From Phocoena phocoena (Eukaryota; Chordata; Mammalia; Artiodactyla; Phocoenidae), in contig NC_089220.1 of the NCBI RefSeq assembly GCF_963924675.1, forward strand, positions 83,455,168 to 83,519,167: a stretch of 64,000 bases of DNA. The letters run 5' to 3'. The first letter of the stretch is position 1; each line of letters starts with the position of its first letter. The notes below the pieces were generated by a model. The model was not told the DNA's origin, did no database searches, and saw only the letters and a list, made by a program, of their open reading frames with translations. Positions 1 to 9,989 of the stretch are shown one piece after another. Both the position numbers and the translations under genes were made by a program.

Positions 1-1197
1 TTATTATTTATTACCCTCATATAGTAGTAGCAGGCTGAAGCTCTTCTCTGGAAAAGCACTGGAGGCAGCTCTCCAGAGTTCCTGGGTTGAGCAAAGCAAG
101 GGGACAGAGAACGAGAAAGGCAAAAAAGTATCTTCGCTTTTTAGTGCAGCAGAGGAAGGCTGGTCTCAGGCCCTGAAGCTCTGGGCAGTGACACAAAAAA
201 ATACGGAGAGAGGACGCCTCTGAGCCACAGGTTAGCCAAGTTCCTTTCTGGAGGCAGTCCCAGGCCAGACCTCTAGACCTGCGCTCCTCACTTACCAAGA
301 GCTGCCACTAGGGGCGCCCGCCGGCCTGCTCCCGTCTTTCCCTCTTCCCCGCCTGCCTTATCTATCTTCTCAGACTCCTGCCAGGACTACTTTGCCAGAA
401 TTGTCCTATAGGGCAGCTCCCTCTGGGAATAACTGCAGCGTCTCCTCAATCTGCTCCGTCAGACACAGCAAGATAGCCTCCAAACCTCGGCCCTCTCTCC
501 AGAAGCTTTGTGCTAAATGAAGAAAACAGACTGAGTGTCTAACCCTGCCCTTTTGCCAGAGGAAGGCAGATTGCTCATAAAACCAACCACTGAAGCCCAC
601 AAATGAAGGGGTCTTGTCTGATTGAGCCTTGGAAACAGCCCCTTTGCTGGCACTGAGCCCAGGCAGGCCCAACCTCTTTCTCCAGTTCCCCTTCCAAGCA
701 CAGAAAGTCCCAAGTGACAGCTGGGGGCCACCTTCTGCCTTCAAGAACCTACCCTCCCAGAACAGGCTGGGTTTTTCCCTTCAGTGTTAACAGTGAGTCA
801 CAGACCCCCAGCCTTCCCCACGCAGCGTTAGCCACTTTACAGAAGGTACATCACTATCACCACACAAAGGGCTGGGCCACACAACAGGCCACAGGATGTA
901 AAGGCCGAGACCCAGGTACCCTTCTTCCAACCCAAGGAGACACCATGGACCCAAAGATCCTTCCAGAAAGGGACAAAAGAGCAGAAAGAACGGCAAGGCA
1001 ATCTGCCCTGCTTGGGGCCTGAGGAGCACAGGTGAGGAGCAGTAACAAGCCGAGAAGCAGCAGGTGAGAGTTGAAGAATCGATAGCCCTTGCTGCTCAAT
1101 TTGGGGAAGGAAATAGCAAAGCACAGGTTTGGGGAGGGAAAGTCCCCTCTTTTCCCCCAGTCTCTAAGGGAGGAGTCCTGAGGCTAAGAGCACTCAC
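1..1197 (-). other. BMF: BMF intron following the first coding exon (partial)
   Basis: The sequence left of the donor at 1197 is intronic for BMF. I searched it for the next coding exon (expected to continue FYG with NAGYR and to hold the BH3 helix) and did not find it, so that exon lies beyond base 1. No recognised repeat dominates this tract. A strong donor-like string (TTGGTAAGTGAGG on the minus strand, 285-298) is present without a convincing coding partner. Confidence 0.8.
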
Positions 1198-1494
1198 CAT
1201 AAAAGAGTCGCTGGGGTTCCTCAGTCACCCCACAAGGCAGCATGACACCCTGGCTTGGGGAGGCTGGACTGAGAGTCTGGGTAGCCTTGTCTTCCTGGCT
1301 GGTGGGTCGAAGCCCAGGGCCACAGCAGTGCGTGAGAGGGAAGAGCTGCAGACGGCTGAGGGGGCAGTCCAGCTGGCTCTGGGCAAACAGGTCAGCAGAG
1401 AGCAAGCTCCCAGGCTGGGTCCCCGGCTCCCCATCCTCTGGCTGGAACACATCATCCTCCAGCTCCTCCACACACTGGGGTGGCTCCATCTCCC
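1198..1494 (-). CDS. BMF: BMF first coding exon (N-terminal part of Bcl-2-modifying factor)
   Basis: BMF is a BH3-only protein that binds pro-survival BCL2 proteins and triggers mitochondrial apoptosis; at rest it is held on the actin/myosin V motor through dynein light chain 2. Reading the minus strand, the exon starts after an acceptor (TAACAG) at 1495-1500, the ATG is at 1489-1487, and it ends at a strong donor (GTGAGTG) after 1198. It encodes 97 codons plus one base, beginning MEPPQCVEELEDDVF, which I recognise as BMF (human has S at residue 4). The light-chain motif DKATQT is at residues 67-72. The serines S74 and S77 of LSPASPS follow; S74 is a reported JNK site. Reading past the donor gives a quick stop, so splicing is needed. 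The BH3 domain and C-terminus are in later exons outside the window. The gene is certain; the exon ends follow splice consensus. Confidence 0.95.
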
Positions 1495-1935
1495 CTGTTA
1501 GGGTGCAATGCAGGCATCCGGGAGGCTGCCCCCACCCAGGCTATACCTGGAAGGACTCCCCTCCCCTTCCTTCTCTCCTGCTCCCCCTTCTTACGTGGAG
1601 AAGTGGGGTCAGGTACTAATGACAGACAACCCTAGAGCTAAAGCACTGCCAAGGGTGACACTGCCCCCTCATGTGGGCTGCCTCGCAGTTCTGAGACTCT
1701 CCACGCTTCTTCCCTGGGCCCACTCAGAACCACCTTCCCTCCCCTCGGCCTCTTCTTCTAACCCAGGCTGGTCACGGTCATGCAGTTTGACTGCTATTGA
1801 CTCTGAGCCATAGAGGGGTATGATCAGCTGCTACAAGCACGCAGGGTACCTGGAGAAATGTCAACAAGACTAGCCTCTATGAGTAGCTGTGGGAGGGCAG
1901 AGGGCGCTGTGACTGGCTGTACACACAGTGCTCAC

Positions 1936-1961
1936 AACACACACACACACACACACACACA
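1936..1961. repeat. (CA)n microsatellite
   Basis: About 13 uninterrupted CA units in the BMF intron, abutting a donor-like GTGAGTG on the minus strand. Confidence 0.95.
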
Positions 1962-1966
1962 CTCAC

Positions 1967-2019
1967 CGGCCTGAGGAGTAACCACCAAACTCTCATCTCA
2001 CTCTGAGCTGAGCTCCGGG
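1967..2019 (-). other. candidate small non-coding BMF 5'UTR exon
   Basis: On the minus strand a pyrimidine-rich tract (CTTTTGTTTTTTGCTGAG) ends at 2020-2021. It is followed by 53 bases and then a near-consensus donor (GCCG then GTGAGTGTG) directly at the edge of a CA repeat. BMF is known to have more than one 5' non-coding exon, so this could be one. The only support is splice-site shape and position; transcript data are lacking. Confidence 0.28.
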
Positions 2020-3601
2020 CTCAGCAAAAAACAAAAGCCAGCAGTCCTAGGGTGGCCAGGTTCCCTCCAAACCTGCTAAGCCCTACCCAAGACCCTAGTC
2101 TCCACCCCCTGCTTGCTCAACACAACAAACAGGCTGAACCATGTGGTAAGAGTGTGTCCTGGGAGAGAGAGCGGAGAAGAACCCAGGTTAGTCATTGCAG
2201 CTGCCCTGTCAGCAGAGTACAGCTGTCTGCCCACCACAGCTTAGCCTAGAGGGGAGGTCCAGCATCCAGGAAAGCGGCCAGCCTACCCCAGCTCAGTCTA
2301 CTCACTGGTCTCCACAACTTCAAATTTTCCCCCACAGCCTACCACTCCTGCCAGCGCTGAACCTGAGATTGGTACAACCTGCCTCACAGAAGGAAGTGAA
2401 ATTCAGCCCTCTGTCTGTGACCTCACTCGCTGCCTAAACTCCTTAGGTTGTTGACATGAGTTTCTTGCTGATAAAGAAGTTCCACTTGCTCCACCTGATG
2501 GCTCTTGGAAGTCTGAGCGTGGAGCCACGCAGCATCTTGAGCTCCCGAGCCAACCCCTTATACACACACCAGGAACCCCTTAGGGTCCCTGAGGCAGCCA
2601 GAAAAGCAACCACCTGAATGGTTAAGGATACAGAGAGACAGTGTTTGTCATTGCCAGAGTCAATTAGAGGTCCCCTGGGAATTCTGTCTCCCAGTCTCTC
2701 GCCTTTGAAGAACAAGCCAAATGGTCTGTGGGTTGGTAAAGTATTTAAGGAAGCTCAGTTAAATTCAGAAATCTTGGCTTTCTCAAATGCGAGCTCTCTC
2801 TGAAGTGCTTGCTTCAACCCTCCCTCCATCCCATCCTGTCCTTGAGCTATCTATGGTCCCTATCCTGCCCTCTTCCCTGGACAGCGAGGAGATGCCCGCT
2901 TGGATGGCAAAACAGGCACATGGTATTCTTTGGACAGTGTTTCCCAAAGGGGAGTGAGAGAACTACACTTTATCAGTACCAGGAAACAAGGTTTCCCGCT
3001 GAAAGGGCCAAGTGCTGTCCTGCCAGTCACCTGGCAGGGGCTCCCCTCCTGCCCTTCCACCTCCTCTCTGCAAGTTGGCAATCCCAACCTAAGATGGGGC
3101 CCTCCAAAGCCAATCACAGTCAGGAGTCATTGTCTTGGGTTTTCCTTTGAAGCCTATCACCTCCCCCACCCGCTCCCAGCAAAGCCCCAAATTCCACCCT
3201 TGCCTGGACTGGACAGTGGGGGAGGTGCAGCCAGAGGGTGTGGCTCTGCAAGCCTGAGGGGGACCCTTCCCACTATCCACAGGAACTGCAGGTGGCTCTT
3301 CTGCAGGTGGGAGCCTCTGGACAGGTGCTGGACAAGGTCAAGTGTAAACTGAGATACAGTAAAGAGACCTTCTTCTCCCCTTCCCCTGAGCTGAAGAGGT
3401 GGTGTGCAAACCGGCAGGAGAAGGGCACTTCCTAAGTGCCCTACCAGGGAAGTCTTTATTCCTAGCAAGGGGATCTAAAGCCTGCTGGAGCCGTCCCAGC
3501 CTTTAAGGACTCTTAACAGGGATGCTGAACTCAGACTCCTTCTCCTAGGAGAAGCAGTAGCTAGACATTCTGAACCTCGACGAGGGCTAAAATCTGGGAA
3601 C

Positions 3602-3603
3602 GC

Positions 3604-3656
<53 letters not shown>
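3602..3656. repeat. (CA)n microsatellite
   Basis: CA/TA-interrupted start followed by a long pure CA run of about 20 units in BMF intron 1. Confidence 0.95.
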
Positions 3657-3689
3657 ACACAGCAGACCTGGGTGACTCCAGGAGAGAAT

Positions 3690-4570
3690 CTCGGCCTCCG
3701 AGTCGTGATGCCAGGGCTCCGCGCCAGGGTCCAGCGTGATGAGCACTCGGGGGCTTGGCGCCCAAACTCAGTTGGGAAGGAGGGAAAAAGCCCGGCTGTT
3801 AAGGAGAGGAGCCTTCAGACTCCGCAGGGATGCAGGACGTCCCACAACTCCCTGCCCTACCCCAAAGTCAGATCCAGAGGCCGGGCCATTCTCGAGCGCC
3901 CAGGTCTGCTCAGCAGTGCACCGCAGGTTCCCCTGCCCACCTGGACCCAACTCCTTGGAGTCTCAAATGCTACTACCCCCACGTTCCTTCGTGGAGCAGC
4001 GCACTTAGATGTGGGTTTTGTACCCCGTTCCCATACCCCAACGCCCCAGTCCATGGTCACTCTAGACGCCCGCAGCCCAACCCTTCCCGGGCCCCCACGC
4101 GCAGCGCGATCCTCTCCCCACTTCCCCAAGGAGGTGCGATCCAACACCGCCCGGCCCCCTGCCGCCCGGGCGCTCACCGGGCTGCGGCGGAAGGCGGGAG
4201 GCGGGAAGCGGGAGGCGCAGGCAGGGGCGGCGGCGGCGGCAGGCGGGCTGGCGCGGGTGGAGGCCACTCTGCACCGCGCGGTATTGTTTCCAAAATACGC
4301 CCGCTCGGGGCATCCCGCAAACAGCTGATGAGGCCCCGCCTCTGGCGCGTCACACCGACGGCTAGCCAATGGCGAGTGGAACCCCAAGTCCCGGGCTGGG
4401 CAGCTGCCAGGGACGGTCACGAATGTACGAACCTTCCCTTGGAAACACGGCAAGGGGCCGAGCCAAATTCCGACCTCCTCCAGAAACGCAATTGGAGCGC
4501 CGTCGCCCACGCAGGTTCGGTTCCTAAAGCCGGCTCGGGAAGCACTCGAGAGCCCTTGAGTCCTCCCTAT
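3690..4570 (-). promoter_or_regulatory. BMF: BMF CpG-rich promoter region
   Basis: CpG and GC density rises sharply here against the flanks, peaking around 4080-4360. It holds GC boxes (GGGGCGGCGG near 4225; CCCCGCC near 4333) and a CCAAT box at 4366-4370, which reads ATTGG on the BMF strand. There is no TATA box. It surrounds the probable first exon of BMF. An E2F-like string (TTTTGGCGCG, about 4630-4639) lies some 450 bp upstream of the exon donor. Which sites are used is inference. Confidence 0.75.
4178..4300 (-). other. BMF: probable BMF non-coding exon 1
   Basis: On the minus strand, GC-rich sequence (GCCGCCGCC, then repeated CCCGCCT units) runs into a donor CCGCAGCCCG|GTGAGCGCC, with the last exon base at 4178. 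Its place at the centre of the CpG island, upstream of the coding exon, fits the untranslated first exon of BMF. The 5' limit is not visible in the sequence, and 4300 is only a rough mark. Confidence 0.55.
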
Positions 4571-5000
4571 TAGGAGGGAGACAGGGGGCGCCAAAGTGAC
4601 TTTTGTCTTCTCTTTCAAGGGGCCGAATAATTTTGGCGCGTCCAGAAAGGGAGTGGAAGAGGAGGAAGCGGGGAGAGGCAAAGCATCCTCCTGGCTGCTG
4701 GGCAGGTCAGAAGAAAACTCCAGCCCCAAAGCTGTAGGAAGGTTGAGAACACGTGTGTCTGACATGGTTATCGAGTAACATTCAGATCAAACACATCCAA
4801 AGGGACCCTCATGTCCTCTTCTTGACTGGGCGTGGATAGTCAACATTAACATCTGGCCGAGGAGAGGAGAGATCAAGAATGCAGGGGCTGCTTGGGCAGT
4901 TGACACGCGTCCTGTTCATGGCAGCACCCAGAGATGGTTCTGGGGCTGCAAGGAAAGCAGCGTGTCCTGCAGACCGCAAACTATAGGCAAGGGAGTCTCT
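4430..5000. other. unique flank upstream of BMF
   Basis: GC content falls away from the CpG island. I recognise no repeat or gene in it beyond the E2F-like motif near 4630. Confidence 0.5.
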
Positions 5001-5004
5001 GGGC

Positions 5005-5540
5005 TATTTCATAAACATTTATTGAGCACCTACATTGTGCCAGCTACTGGGCTAGGTGCCAAAAACCTGGTGCCTGCCCTCAGGGAGCATATAACTTACC
5101 TAGAGAAGTAGACCGGAAAATAATGGAAGGCAACATGAAATGTGTTAATGCCAGGGATAACGGCTGCTGGGAATGCAGAAAAATTCAGAATGCAGACTGG
5201 GGAAGGTTTCAGGGAGGTGGCTTTTGACTTGGACCTCGAAGGATGGGGCAATTTTTCAATCAGGAAAGCCAGATAAAATAGCCAAGACCTAGCTTGAGCA
5301 GGATAAAGAGCTGAACTGGAAAACTTGTCCAGGGAGCAAGGGCAGGCTGGAGGACAGGATCATTGGGTACACACTCGGATTGAGGAAGGGTGGGCATGGG
5401 CAGGGAGGTTCAGATCAGATTACAGAAGTGTCCCTGGAATGGCAGGCTGGGGAGTCTGCATTTTATTCCGGAGGCAAAGGGGAGACAGCAAAGATTTTAT
5501 AGAAGATGACTCACTTGACCAAGCCTGGACTTGAGGAAAG
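5005..5540 (-). repeat. L2 LINE fragment
   Basis: Begins with the familiar antisense L2 3'-end string (ACATTTATTGAGCACCTAC, then GTGCCAGCTACTGGGCTAGG) and continues with related divergent sequence (GGGAGCATATAACTTACCTAG). The outer limit is approximate. Confidence 0.65.
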
Positions 5541-5944
5541 ATAAACAAAGAGACCAGAAATCAGTGAGAGGGAGCAGTCCCTGCAACAGATTAGGTGATC
5601 AATGATGGGACCTGACCCAGGGGACAGTGGGGACTGGCAGTGCTCTGACCACCAAGATGCTCTTTCTGGGTTGTAAACTCAGACAGATTTAAGCTAAGTG
5701 GAGCTGGAACTCTTAGCTCAGTGGAGTCCGAAGTCTCCTTGTACCTTTTTCTTACCAATTCTTTCCCTAGCTCCCTCGAAGGGTACCTGAAAGAGAGTGG
5801 ACAAGGCATGAGGGCTGTGGTTGCTAGAATAGGAAAAATTGTCCCCAAAAGGATGGAGAAGAGGGAAAAGGGGGAAAGTCAAGCTGGGACATCAGCCCAG
5901 TCCCCACAGAAGTTGACAGATGTCCAGAAAGAGGTGCCGGAGCA

Positions 5945-6173
5945 GCTTCCCTGGTGGCACAGTGGTTGGGAGTCCGCCTGCCAATGCAGGGGACACAGGT
6001 TCATGGACACAGGTTCATGCCCCGGTCCGGGAGGATCCCACGTGCTGCGGAGCGGCTGGGCCGGTGGGCTGTGGCCGCTGGGCCTGTGCGTCCAGAGCCT
6101 GTGCTCCGCAGCGGGAGGGGCCGCAGCAGTGAGAGGCCCGAGTACCGCAAAAAAAAAAAAAAAAAAAAAAAAA
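5945..6173 (+). mobile_element. CHR SINE, short form, with internal tandem duplication
   Basis: Starts GCTTCCCTGGTGGC and ends in a 27-base A-tail. Target-site duplication AGGTGCCGGAGC / AGGTGCCAGAGC. The stretch GGACACAGGTTCAT occurs twice in a row (5990-6018), doubling the B-box part of the tRNA-like promoter. Confidence 0.95.
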
Positions 6174-6614
6174 GGTGCCAGAGCCAAAAGGAGGTATGTT
6201 ATTTTACCAGGAGGCTTGGCCAAGAAGGAGTGTCAGAGCTGGTCAGGGTGACCTAGCACTCATGCCATATGTGGGCAGATGAGAAGACCAAGCCCAGCCT
6301 CCATGCAGGGCACTGAGGAGCCCTCACCATGTTTGCCACACACACACCTCCTTTCGTGCATCCTACTCTTCTTAGTGGCTCTCCTCCTGGGCCAGTATCT
6401 CAGGCAGGCCAGTTGGGCCTATGGGCATTACTTAGGGTCAGGAATAGAACTGAAGGACAAACCAGCTCTGAGTCTGTCCTCTGGGGCAGCACAGGCCCCA
6501 GGGGGCACGGGTCATCTTGATTCTCCCGACCCACCTGTGCTGCAAAAGCTCTGTCTGCTTCACCATAGCCCTGCAAGGTGGAATTGGGTTCACGAGGCAA
6601 GGAAGCTGATAGAG
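6174..6614. other. intergenic sequence without recognised features
   Basis: I see no convincing gene or repeat here. The open frames present lack splice context and resemblance to any known protein. Confidence 0.4.
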
Positions 6615-6957
6615 AAACGTTTTAACCTGGGATCCATGTATTTGCCGGACTCACCAGGGTCTCCTCAGCCCGCAGCCCAACCCTTCCCGGGCCCCCACGC
6701 GCAGCGCGATCCTCTCCCCACTTCCCCAAGGAGGCGTGATCCAACACCGCCCGGCCCCCTGCCGCCCGGGCACTCACCGGGTTGCAGTGGAAGGCGGGAG
6801 GCGGGAGGCGGGAGGCGCAGGGTCTGTGAACCCCTGAAACTGGCTAAATGGTGTTTGTGGATTCACACAGATATTTTTGTGTGGGGGGGGTGGCTCTGTG
6901 GCTTACAAAAGTTTCCCAAAGGGGTCTGTGACTCTATAAAAGGTTTAAATACACCAC
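6615..6957. repeat. hAT-type MITE interrupted by a BMF promoter fragment
   Basis: Left part (TTTTAACCTGGGATCCATG) and right part (GGTCTGTGAACCCCTGAAA, ending GGTTTAAATACACCACTG) together read as one non-autonomous hAT element of the GGTCCATGG / GGGTCTGTGA type. The insert at about 6663-6817 splits it. The family name is uncertain. Confidence 0.55.
6663..6821 (-). repeat. duplicate of BMF exon 1 / intron 1 boundary
   Basis: Bases 6668-6821 align without gaps to 4068-4221, with 7 mismatches in 154 positions and the same orientation. Four of the differences are CpG in the original and TpG or CpA here, so this copy looks like the derived one that lost its CpGs. The splice donor is kept on the minus strand (CAACCCG|GTGAGTGCC). 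The insert is flanked by the direct repeat CAGGGTCT (6655-6662 and 6818-6825) and has no A-tail. It lies about 2.4 kb upstream of BMF. Confidence 0.93.
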
Positions 6958-8128
6958 TGTAGGGGAATGAGGCTGGGGAGCAGAGGGGATCATCTTAGTG
7001 GGTCTGGGCAGGTTGCAAGATAGAAGGGTCACACCCTCTAGTGACATTTCTTCTCGGGCCTCTCTCCCAGGCCTTCCCAGCCTGCTCCCTCGGGTTCCTT
7101 CTGAAGGACACCCCGTGGCTTGGCCTCCTGTGCTCTCAGCCTCTAAGGTCAAGCAGCAGGGGCCCAGCCTTCTGAGCCAGAGAGACCAGAAAACACTGTC
7201 AGGGATAAAGGGGTCAGGGAGGTCAGAAGCCTCACTCCCCACTTCTCATCACTGTCAAAGCAGACCCCTCCCTCTGTGCCCTTTCTCCCCTTCCAGCACA
7301 GGGCAGACTCCGCAATGTCAGGACCTGCTGGGCTGGAGATCTGGGCTCGGAGCCCCCTACCAAGAGCAGCACCCTAGGAACAGAAGAACCCTGGACTTGT
7401 GACTGGGCTCAGAGCAAATGTACCTTGCAGCCACAGCAGTAGTTGTTTTGAAGAATCTCTTCTCTCTCTCTCTCTCTCTCTACCCACTCCTTGCCCCAGC
7501 TTGTTTTTCTTCTCTGCTAACTGATGCTGGCTCTAGGAGGCAAAACTTTGCCCAGAGAAAAGCAACGTTACTCCGAAAGGCATCGGCCGGAGGCCTGAGA
7601 GGGAGGCACACCACTCCTGACAATCGGGGAGGGAGTGCAAAGAGTTAAGGGGAGGCTGCTTTCAGCAGAAGAGAAAACCCAGCTCCCTGTAGAAAGCAGG
7701 CAGGAGCCCCCTCCATTGTTTCACCTGGCTATAGGGTTTCTCTCTGAGACAAGGAATGGGCTCTAAAACTCTGGTAACGGGATCACTGGGAAGGGAGGTT
7801 TTTAAAAAAACAGCTGACAGCTGAATAATAGGAATTACCAGGCAGGCCGCCCTGGGGTTACTGAGGTTTGTAACTCAACCCCCAGGGAGGGGTTAGATTG
7901 GAAACTGATTTATGGGTAAGGTGGGCGTCTTGGTGGAGGAACCCAGAGCGCTCGACCCTCTTGCCTCTTAACTCCCTGTGGGAGGGATCATGTGTGTAAG
8001 AAAGGCCAGGAACCTGGAAGGCTTGGTGTCCTCCCTTGCTGGACTTGCTCTAACAGAGTGATTTTATCTTTCTGTGCATCATTCCATCTGTCTGCAAAGG
8101 AATAGACCCTCTCTTCTGAGTTGCAGAG

Positions 8129-8130
<2 letters not shown>
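6958..8130. other. unique intergenic sequence
   Basis: No gene recognised. Contains a (CT)n run at 7459-7480 and otherwise non-repetitive, fairly GC-rich sequence. Open frames here have no recognisable homology. Confidence 0.45.

Positions 8131-8175
<45 letters not shown>
8131..8175. repeat. (GT)n microsatellite
   Basis: About 22 GT units, followed by GCATGCGCGCATG. Confidence 0.95.
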
Positions 8176-8176
<1 letters not shown>

Positions 8177-8479
8177 ATGCGCGCATGTGTGGAGCAGAGG
8201 GGAGCGGGGGTGGGGGTGGGGTGGAACCTACCAGAACAGACAGATTGGCTTCTGCTAATTGAGTAAGTGGAGAGACTTGATTTCCTAGTCAGTGAACTCA
8301 CTCCTTACCAATCACTGGAGAGTGGGATTCAAATCAAAACAGCAGGCGCTAAAGAGAAAATATTTGGGAATTCAGAGACCTGGATGTAAAGGGAAATGCA
8401 GAGACTGAGGCTACCATGCGAAAGCCCAGCGGAACATAACAGATTAGGTGAAGTCCGGGATCACATGCTTATGACAGGC

Positions 8480-8545
8480 AACACATAGTTTTGTTTGGGG
8501 GAATACTCAAAAAATATTTGCTGAATGAGTGAATGAATGTACATC
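8480..8545 (+). repeat. L2 3'-end fragment
   Basis: Typical L2 terminus wording: ACTCAAAAAATATTTGCTGA followed by ATGAGTGAATGAATG. Confidence 0.55.
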
Positions 8546-9284
8546 TCCACATTTAGAAAATATAAATAATTTTGTGTTTGGGGAGTGGGGAAAAAGCTGC
8601 AGTGGAAGATTTTCCATAAATGTCCTATCTACGTTGTCTTGGACACTTAGCATGGCTGTCCTTACCTGAGTTTCTTCTCACCAGCAGAGGTTCCTCTCAG
8701 GAGGCAAAGGTGATGCCATCAACAGCTTGGTACCCTCGGACCGCCCTTTTCCAGGCTTGGCACGTGACGGAATTTACTAAGTCTGTGGAGACAAATTTAC
8801 AGAAAAACTATAAGCGTGGCCCTCGGGAAGTGTCCTCAACTCTTGTGTAGTCCAGGACTCAGCCTGCCCAGCGCATGGAAAAGAAGTTGGCTTTATCCTG
8901 CCAAGGAACGAAGAAATCCAATCAAAATACTCTTCCTTTTACTCTACATCCCCCAGGATGAAGCCTCTTTCCTGGGCAAAGTTACATTAGTATGTTAGTA
9001 CCTACTTCTCCTTGGGACTGGCAAGGACATCTCAGAAATTTCCAGCTGAGGCCAGAGAACAATCAATGGCTATCAAGGAAACCTGCCACCGGAAGAGCTG
9101 GGGACTCGTTCTTTCTGGGCTTAGAGCCTCTCAGGTTTTGAATCTGGTGTTCAAGAGGCTCCAGGCTGAGAAGTGAGTTGGATCAGCTGTTTCCCAGCCA
9201 AGCCCTCTGCCCCTGCTGTCCTGGAGTGGGAGAGGACCACTATCTGACAATGAGCGAGGGGCTCACTCACCCAGATGTGAGTTC

Positions 9285-9350
9285 ACCAGACATTTACCAA
9301 GCACCTGTCATGTGCTAGGCTCCACACCAAGGGCTAAAAGTGCAGATACA
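9285..9350 (-). repeat. L2 fragment
   Basis: Antisense L2 end: GACATTTACCAAGCACCTG then CATGTGCTAGGCTCCACACC. Confidence 0.55.
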
Positions 9351-9799
9351 ATCCCTGGGGGGGGGATCCTTGAGCATATCTGCACCCTTTCTCCCCACAC
9401 ATGAGCCTTCATCAGCACACCTACACACAAGCTCAAAGAGAAACTGGGGGCAGGAGGAGGGTATGGCAGGAAGAGCTGCAACCACACGAGCTAAGGGAAA
9501 CCCGCTTCCCGGGGAGGCTGAGCATCCCTGGAAGTGGTCATGCCTTTCCTTGCACAGAGCATCCTGGAAATGCCTGATGCCCCACTTCCCTGTTCCTAAA
9601 GCCCACCTATCATCAGGTTGAGTAGAAAAAGTTCTAGACTAGATGTTCAGTTCCCAGCTCTGCCATCAACAAGTGACCCTCCAGCACTCACATTTCCATC
9701 CTTGCCCCTACAGATTCAGAGGTGGCATAACTTGGGTAAACATGCTGGCTCAGGAGGGGCAACACCAGCCTCTTAAACCAATACTGCCTTAGGTCCCTG

Positions 9800-9985
9800 G
9801 GCTATAATCAAAACAACTCTCACCTGTTGAGCATCTACTGAATGCCAGACACATGGCAAAAGACAGTTCATTTAATCCTAAACAATGCCAAGAGGGATCT
9901 ATCACTGTCAGTGCCATTTTGCATTCAAGGAAGCTAAGGTCCCTTCTCCAAAGACAGGCAACAGAACCCTCAGATGTGATTTAAG
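9800..9985 (-). repeat. MIR/L2-type fragment
   Basis: CTGTTGAGCATCTACTGAAT, then CATTTAATCCTAAACAATGCC and the CATTTTGCATTCAAGGAAGC core, resembling MIR in antisense. Divergent. Confidence 0.5.
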
Positions 9986-9989
9986 GTCA

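Larger units (their letters stand above)
1495..4177 (-). other. BMF: BMF 5' intronic region between exon 1 and the coding exon
   Basis: This interval lies between the donor of the probable non-coding first exon and the acceptor of the coding exon. It is mostly unique sequence, with two CA microsatellites and one candidate small non-coding exon (1967-2019). I see no transposon of recent type in it, which is notable against the repeat-rich intergenic region next door. Confidence 0.6.

Noticed and set aside
3602..3656. Repeat arrays as CRISPR-like structures
   Set aside because: They are simple CA microsatellites without spacers, in a mammalian genome.
3830..4765. Long open frames on both strands over the BMF CpG island (247 and 302 codons)
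   Set aside because: High GC removes stop codons by chance; both strands are open at once and nothing resembles a known protein.
4068..6821. The duplicated BMF segment as a processed pseudogene
   Set aside because: It spans the donor into intron sequence and lacks an A-tail, so it was not copied from spliced mRNA.
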